NCBI GenBank assembly: GCA_009694025.1
Contig: SHVZ01000030.1
Span: forward strand, 1-36,107
Origin: Alphaproteobacteria bacterium
GTDB taxonomy: Bacteria; Pseudomonadota; Alphaproteobacteria; SHVZ01
Reading direction: 5' to 3'
DNA: 36,107 bases
Shown here: piece after piece, positions 1 to 7,382 of the stretch
Layout: every line of letters begins with the position of its first letter
How positions within the stretch are numbered: the first letter of the stretch is position 1
Notes under the pieces: generated by a model
What the model saw: the letters and a program-made list of their open reading frames with translations, nothing else
Database searches by the model: none
Told to the model about the DNA's origin: nothing
Translations under genes and position numbers: made by a program

Positions 1-142
1 AGAAGGCTATCGTCCTGCATGGCGGGTGTGGCACTCCGGCGAGGCGTGGAAGACTTTGTCTAGACACCAAAATCTTACACGAAATCAACGGATTACGCTA
101 CATCCGCCAGCCCAATATCAGCGCCCCGATGAATAATTCGGG
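1..142. other. Left edge, unassigned
   Basis: No gene can be assigned. Two plus-strand frames are open from the window edge: one stops at TAA 134-136, the other at TAG 144-146. The second stop shares a CTAG with the stop of the minus-strand acetyltransferase (CTA 143-145), the same arrangement as two real convergent pairs later in the window. However, neither translation is recognisable, and base composition falls here (AT-rich around 60-115). It may be the tail of an upstream gene or plain intergenic DNA. Confidence 0.25.
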
Positions 143-712
143 CTAGCGAAACTGGACACGCATGCGGGCCCGCGTCGCGGAAGGGCGGCCGATCGCCTCG
201 AAGCCGGCAGCGTGGAAGACGTCGGCGAAGCCGTGGTAGCCCCGCGCCGGGTCGGCTCGACCCTCGGCGACGACCGGATATGCCTCGACGATTTCGGCGC
301 CTTTGCGCTTGGCATACGCGACCGCCGCCTCGATCAGGGACCGGCTCACGCCGCTCCGCCGGAAGTCGCGGTGAACGAATAGACAGGTTATCGCCCAGAG
401 CCGCGCCTCCCCGGTCGGCGGGAACAACCGAGAACCGGCGAGCGCCGTGTAGTCTTCGCGCGGCGCAACGGCGCACCAGCCGGCCGGCGCACGATCGACA
501 TAGGCCAGGAGACCGAGCGGCTGCTTCTCGCCGACGAGCCGCTTGAGCGCGGCCCGGTTGCCCCTGCCGTGCGCCGCCTGCCACTCCCTCCGCGGGCGCC
601 GGAACCACATGCACCAGCAGCCGGAGTTGGCGCCGTTCGGGCCGAACACGCGCTCGAGGTCGCCCCAACGCGCCGCCGTCAGCGGCCGGCAGCGGATCTT
701 CGGTTCGCCCAT
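143..712 (-). CDS. GNAT family N-acetyltransferase
   Basis: Predicted acetyl-CoA-dependent N-acetyltransferase of 189 residues, a normal length for a single GNAT domain. The acetyl-CoA-binding strand and helix are seen around residues 106-123 (WAITCLFVHRDFRRSGVS), with RRSG standing in for the usual R/Q-x-x-G-x-G/A pyrophosphate loop. The N-terminal part has a distinctive CWCMWF motif at 32-37, which recurs in a group of uncharacterised GNAT proteins. The substrate cannot be told. It is transcribed away from the TPP-enzyme operon, leaving about 100 bp (713-813) for both promoters. The family is clear; the function is open. Confidence 0.8.
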   Translation of the reverse strand: MGEPKIRCRPLTAARWGDLERVFGPNGANSGCWCMWFRRPRREWQAAHGRGNRAALKRLVGEKQPLGLLAYVDRAPAGWCAVAPREDYTALAGSRLFPPTGEARLWAITCLFVHRDFRRSGVSRSLIEAAVAYAKRKGAEIVEAYPVVAEGRADPARGYHGFADVFHAAGFEAIGRPSATRARMRVQFR

Positions 713-813
713 GGTCGGCCTCTCGCCGCCAGTGTTGTGAAGGCTCGGAAAACCGTGCCAGAGTGCCGCCGCTCCGCCAAGCCCGCTCCTCCCGACGAGG
801 CCCCCGAGCCACC

Positions 814-2424
814 ATGTCGCCCACGCGCACCTCGACCGGCGTCGCCTGCATCCGCCTGCTCGAAGCCTATGGCGTCGACCTCGTCTTCGGCATCCCGGGC
901 GTGCACACGCTCGAGCTCTACCGCGGCCTCGAGAACAGCCGGATCCGGCACGTGACGCCGCGGCACGAGCAGGGCGGCGGCTTCATGGCCGACGGCTACG
1001 CCCGCGTCTCCGGTAGGCCGGGTGTCTGCCTGTTCACCACCGGACCCGGCCTCACCAACGCCGCGACGCCGATTGCCCAGGCCTTCTCCGACAGCCAACC
1101 GATGCTGGTGATCTCTTCCGTCGCCGCCCGTGCCGACCTGGGCGCCGGCCGCGGCCGCCTGCACGAGATCACCAACCAGCAGGCGGCGATGGCGCCGCTG
1201 ACCGCCTTCAGCCAGACGATCCTCGATCCCGACGAGCTGCCGGACGCTCTCGGCCGGGCCTTCGCCCTGTTCTCGGGCGCCCGCCCGCGCCCCGTGCACA
1301 TCGAGATCCCCCTCGACGTGCTCGACATGCCGGCCGAGTTCCCGATCAGGGCGCGGCAGGCCATCGGCTATCCGCCCCCGATCCCCGAGGCGATCGAGGC
1401 GGCTGCCGACCTCATCCGCCGCGCCGCCAGCCCCTTCGTCATTATCGGCGGCGGCGCCAACCGCACAGGCGCGTCCATGCTCAAGCTGGTCGAGCTGATC
1501 GGCGGCCCGGTCGCGCCGACCAAGGCCGGCAAGGGCACGATCCCCGACACCCATCCGCTGTCACTAGGCGCCAACCTGATCGCCAAGGCGGTTCGCGAGC
1601 TCCTGGCCAAGGCCGACGTGGTCGTGGTCATCGGCTCGGAGCTGGCGGAGACCGACCACTACGCGGGCTACCTGCCGATCGAGGGCAAGCTCATCCGCAT
1701 CGACGTCGACGTGCAGCACTTCAACCGCGACTATCCGGCCGACGTGCCGATCGTCGCCGACGCCGGGCGGGCGGTGGCCGCGCTCCTGGCCGCGCTCGAA
1801 GCCGATCCGCCGCCCAGCCGCATCAAGGCATCGATCACCGCCGTCGCCGAGATACGCGCCCGCATCCTTTCGTCCCTGCCGCCGCTCCGCCAGGCCCATA
1901 GGAAGGTCCTGGATGCGCTCCGCAGCGCCATGCCGGCCGACGGCATCGTCGTCTCCGACATGACGCAGATCGCCTATGCCGGAAACCAGCTCTATCCTTG
2001 CGCCGAGCCGCGCACCTGGTTCCATCCGAACGGCTACGGCACGCTCGGTTTCGGCCTCCCGGCCGCGATCGGCGCCAAGCTCGCCCTTCCCGACAAGCAG
2101 GTGGCGGCCCTCGTCGGCGACGGCGGTCTCCTCTTCACCGTGCAGGAGCTGGCGACCGCGGTCGAGCTCGAGATGCCGCTCGCCGTGATCATGTGGAACA
2201 ACGACGGCTACGGCCAGATCCGCGACGGCCTGATCCAGCGCGGCGTCGCCGAGATCGGCGTCAATCTCCGCAACCCCGATCACCTGATGCTCGCCCGCGC
2301 CTTCGGTTGCGAAGCCGTCCGCCCGACCAGCCTGGACGGATTCAAGGCGGCCGTCACCGGTGCCGCCAAGACCAATGCGCCGACCTTCATCGAAGTCCGC
2401 CAGGACGCGCCCTTCCTTGCCTGA
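814..2424 (+). CDS. TPP-dependent 2-oxoacid decarboxylase (AruI / acetolactate-synthase-like)
   Basis: Thiamine-diphosphate enzyme of 536 residues with the full three-domain fold. The cofactor-activating glutamate is Glu52 in RHEQGGGFMADGYAR, a Rossmann-like middle domain starts near residue 185, and the TPP/Mg site is VGDGG followed by NNDGYGQI. The N-terminal PGVHTLELYRG motif is typical of proteins annotated as 5-guanidino-2-oxopentanoate (ketoarginine) decarboxylase of the arginine transaminase pathway, so that reaction is the best guess; a general acetolactate-synthase-like role is the alternative. ATG 814 is preferred over an in-frame ATG at 763 because the family sequence begins there and GACGAGG lies 14 bases upstream. 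It is first in an operon with two MFS permeases and an acylase. Confidence 0.82.
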   Translation: MSPTRTSTGVACIRLLEAYGVDLVFGIPGVHTLELYRGLENSRIRHVTPRHEQGGGFMADGYARVSGRPGVCLFTTGPGLTNAATPIAQAFSDSQPMLVISSVAARADLGAGRGRLHEITNQQAAMAPLTAFSQTILDPDELPDALGRAFALFSGARPRPVHIEIPLDVLDMPAEFPIRARQAIGYPPPIPEAIEAAADLIRRAASPFVIIGGGANRTGASMLKLVELIGGPVAPTKAGKGTIPDTHPLSLGANLIAKAVRELLAKADVVVVIGSELAETDHYAGYLPIEGKLIRIDVDVQHFNRDYPADVPIVADAGRAVAALLAALEADPPPSRIKASITAVAEIRARILSSLPPLRQAHRKVLDALRSAMPADGIVVSDMTQIAYAGNQLYPCAEPRTWFHPNGYGTLGFGLPAAIGAKLALPDKQVAALVGDGGLLFTVQELATAVELEMPLAVIMWNNDGYGQIRDGLIQRGVAEIGVNLRNPDHLMLARAFGCEAVRPTSLDGFKAAVTGAAKTNAPTFIEVRQDAPFLA

Positions 2425-3652
2425 GCGTCCGGCGTTGGGAATCCGGCGGGCCTGGCTCGCCTGGACGGCGGCGGCCGTCTTCTTCTTCTACGCCTTCGTC
2501 CTCCGTGTCAGCCCGAGCGTCATGGTCGGCGAGCTGATGGCGGAGTTCCAGGTCGGCGGCGCGGTCTTCGGCACGCTGTCATCCCTCTACTTTTACACCT
2601 ACGCGCCGCTGCAGCTTCCGGCCGGCATGCTGATGGACCGCTACGGCCCACGGCTGCTGATCTCCGTCGCGGTCGCGCTCGCCGCTCTCGGCGCCGCCCT
2701 CTTCGCCCTGGCGCCGACGCTGGAGACCGCCTACCTCGCACGCCTGCTGATCGGTTTCGGCTCGGGCTTCAGCTTCGTCGGCGCGCTCACCGTCACGACC
2801 CAGCTGTTCCCGCCCGAGCGCTTCGCCCTCTTGGCCGGTCTGGTCCAGGGCCTCGGAATCTTGGGCGGCATCGCCGGCCAGGCGCCGCTCGGCGTCGCCG
2901 TCGAGGGCATGGGCTGGCGCGGCGCGGTCGGTGTCCTCGCTGCCGCCGGCGCCGTGCTCGCAATCGGTGCGTGGCTTTCGATCCGCGATCGCGTCGGATC
3001 GTCCGGGTCGTCCTCGCCGATGGCCGGGCTTCGCCTGGTCGCAGCCAACCGCGAGACCTGGCTCTGCGCCGCCTTCGGTCTCGCCATGACCGCGCCGATG
3101 CTGGCCTTCGGCGGCCTCTGGGCCGTGCCTTTCGTCATGACCGTCCACGGCATCGAGCGCGCCGCCGCCGGCTCCCTCGCCTCGCTGCTCTTCCTCGGCT
3201 GGGGGATCGGCGCTCCGGTCAACGGCTGGCTCTCCGACCGTCTCGGCCACCGGAAGGTGCTGATGCTGGCCCTAGGACTGACCGCGACTTTTGCCATGGC
3301 GGCGATCGTCGGCCTGCGCGGGTTGTCGCTCGCCGCCACCGGCCTCCTATTCTTCGTCAACGGTCTCGCTTCCTGCGTGATGATCCTCGCCTTCGCCTCG
3401 GTGCGCGAGCACAATCCGCCGGGCACCACCGGCGCCGCCTATGGCCTGGTCAACACCTTCGTCGTCGGCTCCGGCGCGATCTTCCAGCCCCTGGTCGGCT
3501 GGCTCCTCGACCTGGGATGGGACGGCGCCATGGTCGGCGGCGCCCGCGTCTACGCCGAAGAGACCTACCGGACCGCCCTGTGGACGCTGCCGGCGATCTC
3601 CGCGGTCGGCGTGCTCGCGGCGCTGATGATGAAAGAACCGAGGCGGCCCTAA
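2417..3652 (+). CDS. MFS transporter (first of two)
   Basis: Major facilitator permease of about 411 residues, predicted to span the inner membrane with 12 helices. The first helix starts at AWLAWTAAAVFFFYAFVL. Loop motif A is visible after helix 2 (GMLMDRYGPRLL) and repeated at the start of the second half (NGWLSDRLGHRKVL). There is no ATG near the expected start. The likely initiator is TTG 2417, overlapping the end of the preceding decarboxylase gene by 8 bases and suggesting translational coupling; TTG 2435 and GTG 2360 are other in-frame options. The substrate is unknown. By context it may carry the substrate or product of the neighbouring decarboxylase or acylase. Confidence 0.8.
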   Translation: MPERPALGIRRAWLAWTAAAVFFFYAFVLRVSPSVMVGELMAEFQVGGAVFGTLSSLYFYTYAPLQLPAGMLMDRYGPRLLISVAVALAALGAALFALAPTLETAYLARLLIGFGSGFSFVGALTVTTQLFPPERFALLAGLVQGLGILGGIAGQAPLGVAVEGMGWRGAVGVLAAAGAVLAIGAWLSIRDRVGSSGSSSPMAGLRLVAANRETWLCAAFGLAMTAPMLAFGGLWAVPFVMTVHGIERAAAGSLASLLFLGWGIGAPVNGWLSDRLGHRKVLMLALGLTATFAMAAIVGLRGLSLAATGLLFFVNGLASCVMILAFASVREHNPPGTTGAAYGLVNTFVVGSGAIFQPLVGWLLDLGWDGAMVGGARVYAEETYRTALWTLPAISAVGVLAALMMKEPRRP

Positions 3653-3764
3653 GTCAGTGCTCCCCGCGCCAGGATCGGCCGCAGCGCATCGATCTTGCCG
3701 CCGCGGCCGGACGTCTTCGGTTGTCGCGGAAGCGTTACCGTGGGACGATGTTCTTCCGTTCTCG

Positions 3765-4940
3765 ATGATCGCCGCCATCCCCACGCCCGCTCTCAACGCC
3801 TCGCGCCCGCCCGGCCCCTGGACCTTTGCCGGGATCTACACGCTGGAATCGGCGGTGCGAGCCCTGACGGCAACGATGATCCCGCTGCAGGCCTACCTGC
3901 TGCTCGGCGAGCCCCGGCTGGTCAGTCTCATCTATCTGGCGATCTCATGTGCCAGCCTGGTCGGCGGCTTCGTCATCCCCATCGCCATCAGTCGCATCGG
4001 GCGCGGCCGGGTCTACGGCCTCGGAGCGTCGCTTCTCGTCGTCTTTCCGCTGCTGCTGGCGACCGGCACCCTCGAAGGCCAGATCGCCGGCATGGCCGGA
4101 CGCGCGCTCGCCTCGGTCTGTACGGTCATCACCTTCCAGCTCTACGTCATGGACTACATCGCCAAGCGCGATCTCGTACGCTCGGAGCCGCTCAGGTTCC
4201 AGATGGGGTCGCTGATCTGGGCTTTCGGCCCGACCCTCGGCGTCTTTCTCTACGAGCGCTTCGGCGCGCTCGAGGCGATGGCGCTGCCGTCCTTCTTCGG
4301 CGCCATGGTGCTGCTGAACTTCCTGCGCCTCGGCCTCAAGGAGCGCACCAAAGCCAAGCCGCCCGGCAATCCACTCGCCAATATCAGGCGCTTCGCCGAA
4401 CAGCCGCGGCTCACGCTGGCATGGACTATCGCGCTCGCCCGCGCGATCTGGTGGGGCATGTGCATGGTCTACCTGCCGCTCTACCTGGTGCGGGCGGGCG
4501 AACCGCCGATCGCCGGTGCCATCGCGTCGTCGCTTGCGGTCGGGCTGCTCTTCTTCACGCCGGTCTGGGGCCGCATCGCCGTGCGTTTCGGCATCAGGCG
4601 GAGCGTGATCGCCTGTTTCGTCCTGCTCGGCCTTTCCACCCTGGCCGCCGCCGCCGTCGAGAACCCCTACCTCGCCGCCGCGCTGATCGTCCTCGGCGGG
4701 CTCCCGGCCGGCGGCCTCGACGGCGTCGGCGGCATCCCGTTCCTGCGCGCCGTCCATTCCTATGAGCGTCCGCAGATGGCCGGGATCTATCGCACCTATG
4801 TCGAGGTCGGCGACCTCCTGTCCTCGGCGGTGTACGCCGTCCTGCTCAGCTTCTTCGACATCCCGGCGGTCTTTGTCGCCGCCGCCCTCGGCTGCTTTGG
4901 CGCGGCCGTGCTCTCCCGCTACCTCCCCCGTACCATGTGA
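3765..4940 (+). CDS. MFS transporter (second of two)
   Basis: Second major facilitator permease of the operon, 391 residues, not a close copy of the first. About 12 hydrophobic helices are visible, for example FAGIYTLESAVRALTATMIP near the N-terminus and a C-terminal VYAVLLSFFDIPAVFVAAAL. An extension back to 3657 is open but reads as low-complexity arginine-rich sequence, so ATG 3765 is chosen. The 112-base gap after the first MFS gene is the largest in this operon and could hold an internal promoter. The stop codon overlaps a possible GTG start of the acylase gene (GTGA at 4937-4940), so the two are probably coupled. Confidence 0.8.
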   Translation: MIAAIPTPALNASRPPGPWTFAGIYTLESAVRALTATMIPLQAYLLLGEPRLVSLIYLAISCASLVGGFVIPIAISRIGRGRVYGLGASLLVVFPLLLATGTLEGQIAGMAGRALASVCTVITFQLYVMDYIAKRDLVRSEPLRFQMGSLIWAFGPTLGVFLYERFGALEAMALPSFFGAMVLLNFLRLGLKERTKAKPPGNPLANIRRFAEQPRLTLAWTIALARAIWWGMCMVYLPLYLVRAGEPPIAGAIASSLAVGLLFFTPVWGRIAVRFGIRRSVIACFVLLGLSTLAAAAVENPYLAAALIVLGGLPAGGLDGVGGIPFLRAVHSYERPQMAGIYRTYVEVGDLLSSAVYAVLLSFFDIPAVFVAAALGCFGAAVLSRYLPRTM

Positions 4941-4954
4941 AGGAGCTTCCGTTG
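4940..4954 (+). promoter_or_regulatory. Shine-Dalgarno that decides a TTG start for the acylase
   Basis: AAGGAG at 4940-4945 lies six bases before TTG 4952-4954, which is ideal spacing. The upstream in-frame GTG at 4937 has no comparable purine-rich sequence before it. The ribosome site overlaps the stop codon of the second MFS gene. Confidence 0.6.
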
Positions 4955-7201
4955 GATCAGAGCTACGTCGTCGCCGGCCTCTTCGAACCGGTCGAGATCA
5001 TCGTCGACCGTTGGGGCATCCCCCACCTCTACGCTCGGAACGAGCGCGACCTATTCCTGGCCCAAGGCTTCAACGCCGCGCGCGACCGGCTCTGGCAGAT
5101 CGATCTCTGGCGCCGCCGCGGCCTCGGGCTCTTGTCGGATGCGTTCGGCCCGGCCTACCTCGCCAAGGACCGCGCCGCCCGCCTTTTCCTCTACCGCGGC
5201 GACATGGAGGCGGAGTGGCGCTCCTACGGCGCCGGCGCCAAGGCATGGACCGCCGCCTTCGCCGAGGGCATCAACGCCTATGTCCGCTGGGCCTCGGCCG
5301 ATCCGAAACGCCTGCCGGTCGAGTTCCGGACCATGGGCCACCGGCCGGCGCTGTGGGAGGCGGCCGATGTGGTGCGTATCCGCAGCCACGCCCGCATCCG
5401 CAACATCGAGCAGGAGGTGCAGCGGATGGAGATCGGCGCGCGCTTCGGGCTCGCTGCTGACCGCTGGCGGAAGGAGCTTGAGCCGAAGCACGCCTTGACG
5501 CTGCCCGACGGGACGGTGCTGGAGGCGATTCCGCCGGAGGTGCTGGCGACGTACCGGCTCGGGACCGAGCCTGCGACCTTCGGCGAGGAACAGGTCGGCG
5601 CCTATGCCGACGCCGCCGCCCTCGACGGCTCCAACAACTGGGCGCTGGCGCCTGCCCGCAGCACGACCGGCCGGGCGATCCTGGCGAGCGACCCGCACCG
5701 GGTCCACGAGATGCCGAATTTGCGCTACGTCCAGCATCTCTCGGCGCCCGGCCTCGACGTCATCGGCGCCGGCGAGCCCTGCGTTCCCGGCGTCTCCTTC
5801 GGACACAACGACAAGATCGCCTTCGCCCTCACCATCTTCCCGGTCGATCAGGAGGACCTGCAGATCTACGAGCTCCACCCGGACGATCCCATGCGCTACC
5901 GCTACGCCGGTGGCTGGGAGCCGTTCCGGACCATCCGCGAGGAGATTCGGGTGCGCGGCGGCCAGACCGAGACGGCGGAGCTCCTGTTCAGCCGCCATGG
6001 GCCGATCCTCCACCTGGACAAGAACCGGAACCGCGCCTGGGGCGTGCGCACCGCCTGGCTCGACGCCGGCACCGCCGCCTATCTCGCGAGCCTGGATTAT
6101 CTCAAGGCCGGAAGCTGGGATCGCTTCGTCCAGGCGCTCCGCGGCTGGGGCTGCCCCACCGCCAACCACGTCTATGCCGATGTCGACGGCAATATCGGCT
6201 GGATCACCGCCGGCTTCGCACCGAAGCGGCCGAACTGGGACGGCGTGACGCCGGTGCCCGGCGACGGGCGCTACGAATGGGCGGGGTATCACCCGCCGGA
6301 GCTTCATCCGCGAAAGTATAATCCCAAGGACGGCTGGGTCGGCTCGGCCAACCAGATGAACCTGCCGGAGGATTTCGACAACGAGTCGCACCGGTTCGGC
6401 TTCGAGTGGGCGGACAAGTCGCGCTTCACCCGCATCGCCGAGTCGCTGGCGGAAAAGCCCCAGCACAGCCCGGCGGACATGCTGGCGCTCCAGATCGACT
6501 TCACCTCGATCGCCGGACGCCGGCTCTGCAAAGTGCTCGCGCGCCACAGCTTCGACGGCGACGCCAAGGCGGCGGCAGAGATGCTCCGAGGGTGGCACCA
6601 CCGGCTCGATCCTGACTCCGGCGCGGCAGCGCTGTTCGAGGTCTGGTTCATGCGCCACCTGATCCCGGCGCAGATCGAGCACCACGCGCCGGGCGCCGCC
6701 GCCGTCATCGCCGTCCCCGACACCCAGTCGGCGGTCGCCGGGATCGAGGAGATGCCGGCGTCGGCGCGCGACCCGCTGCTGGCGCGCACGCTGGCATCGG
6801 CCTGGGCCGAGGCCGGCACGCTGATGGGCGAGCCGAAGACCTGGGCCTGGGGCCGGCTGCATCACGCCTATTTCGAGCACCCGCTCTCGCCCATCGCCGG
6901 CAAGCGGCTCGATGTCGGCCCTCACCCGAAAGGCGGTAGCGGCATCACCGTCAACAACAACGGCTACCGAGCCGCCGACTTCCGGGTCACCAGCGGCGTC
7001 AGCTTCCGCATGGTCGTCGACGTCGGCGACTGGGACAGGTCGGTGGTGGTGAACACGCCCGGCCAGTCCGGCGATCCGAAATCGCCGCACTACCGCGACC
7101 TGTTCAAGGTCTGGGCCGAGGAGAAGGCGGTGCCGATGGTCTACAGCCGGAAGGCGGTGGAGGGCGCGGCTGCGTTCCGCATCACGCTGAAGCCTATCTG
7201 A
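4952..7201 (+). CDS. Penicillin acylase family N-terminal-nucleophile hydrolase
   Basis: Amide hydrolase of the penicillin acylase / acyl-homoserine-lactone acylase superfamily, about 749 residues. These enzymes are made as one chain and cut themselves before a serine that becomes the N-terminal nucleophile of the beta subunit. Here that residue is Ser227 (numbered from TTG 4952) in DGSNNWALAP, followed by the usual GRAILASDPH. The N-terminal alpha part has the expected DRWGIPHLYA and QGFNAARDRLWQ. No signal peptide is visible, although many relatives are exported, so it may act in the cytoplasm. Relatives hydrolyse N-acyl amino acids, lactones or beta-lactams; the substrate here is unknown. 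It is last in the operon with the decarboxylase and two permeases. Confidence 0.85.
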   Translation: MDQSYVVAGLFEPVEIIVDRWGIPHLYARNERDLFLAQGFNAARDRLWQIDLWRRRGLGLLSDAFGPAYLAKDRAARLFLYRGDMEAEWRSYGAGAKAWTAAFAEGINAYVRWASADPKRLPVEFRTMGHRPALWEAADVVRIRSHARIRNIEQEVQRMEIGARFGLAADRWRKELEPKHALTLPDGTVLEAIPPEVLATYRLGTEPATFGEEQVGAYADAAALDGSNNWALAPARSTTGRAILASDPHRVHEMPNLRYVQHLSAPGLDVIGAGEPCVPGVSFGHNDKIAFALTIFPVDQEDLQIYELHPDDPMRYRYAGGWEPFRTIREEIRVRGGQTETAELLFSRHGPILHLDKNRNRAWGVRTAWLDAGTAAYLASLDYLKAGSWDRFVQALRGWGCPTANHVYADVDGNIGWITAGFAPKRPNWDGVTPVPGDGRYEWAGYHPPELHPRKYNPKDGWVGSANQMNLPEDFDNESHRFGFEWADKSRFTRIAESLAEKPQHSPADMLALQIDFTSIAGRRLCKVLARHSFDGDAKAAAEMLRGWHHRLDPDSGAAALFEVWFMRHLIPAQIEHHAPGAAAVIAVPDTQSAVAGIEEMPASARDPLLARTLASAWAEAGTLMGEPKTWAWGRLHHAYFEHPLSPIAGKRLDVGPHPKGGSGITVNNNGYRAADFRVTSGVSFRMVVDVGDWDRSVVVNTPGQSGDPKSPHYRDLFKVWAEEKAVPMVYSRKAVEGAAAFRITLKPI

Positions 7202-7210
7202 ACCCTTCCA

Positions 7211-7364
7211 CCGGGAGAGGGTGCGAGCGTTAGCGAGCCGGTGAGGGGAAGCATCTCCACCGCGCTTATGCGGGCGGCACACGATCGTTTGTGAGGTTGC
7301 CCCTCACCCGGCTCGCAAGCGCGACGATGCTTCGCATCGCGCGTAGCTCGCCACCCTCTCCCGG
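7211..7364. repeat. REP-like inverted repeat between convergent genes
   Basis: The left arm 7211-7248 (GGGAGAGGGTG ... GTGAGGGG) pairs with the right arm 7300-7364 (CCCCTCACCCGGCTCGC ... CCACCCTCTCCC). The right arm contains an extra block of about 27 bases that is itself a hairpin, CGATGC-TTC-GCATCG at 7325-7339. The repeat lies between the convergent acylase and fdhA genes and could end transcription from both sides. Repeats ending in CCCTCTCCC/GGGAGAGGG are common dispersed elements in alphaproteobacterial genomes. Confidence 0.7.
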
Positions 7365-7382
7365 CGGGAGAGCGTTGAAGAC

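Noticed and set aside
5051-7282. 743-residue minus-strand open frame antisense to the acylase
   Set aside because: Its composition (Arg, Ala, Gly, Asp, His rich, no motifs) is what the opposite strand of a GC-rich gene gives; the plus-strand frame has clear Ntn-hydrolase motifs.
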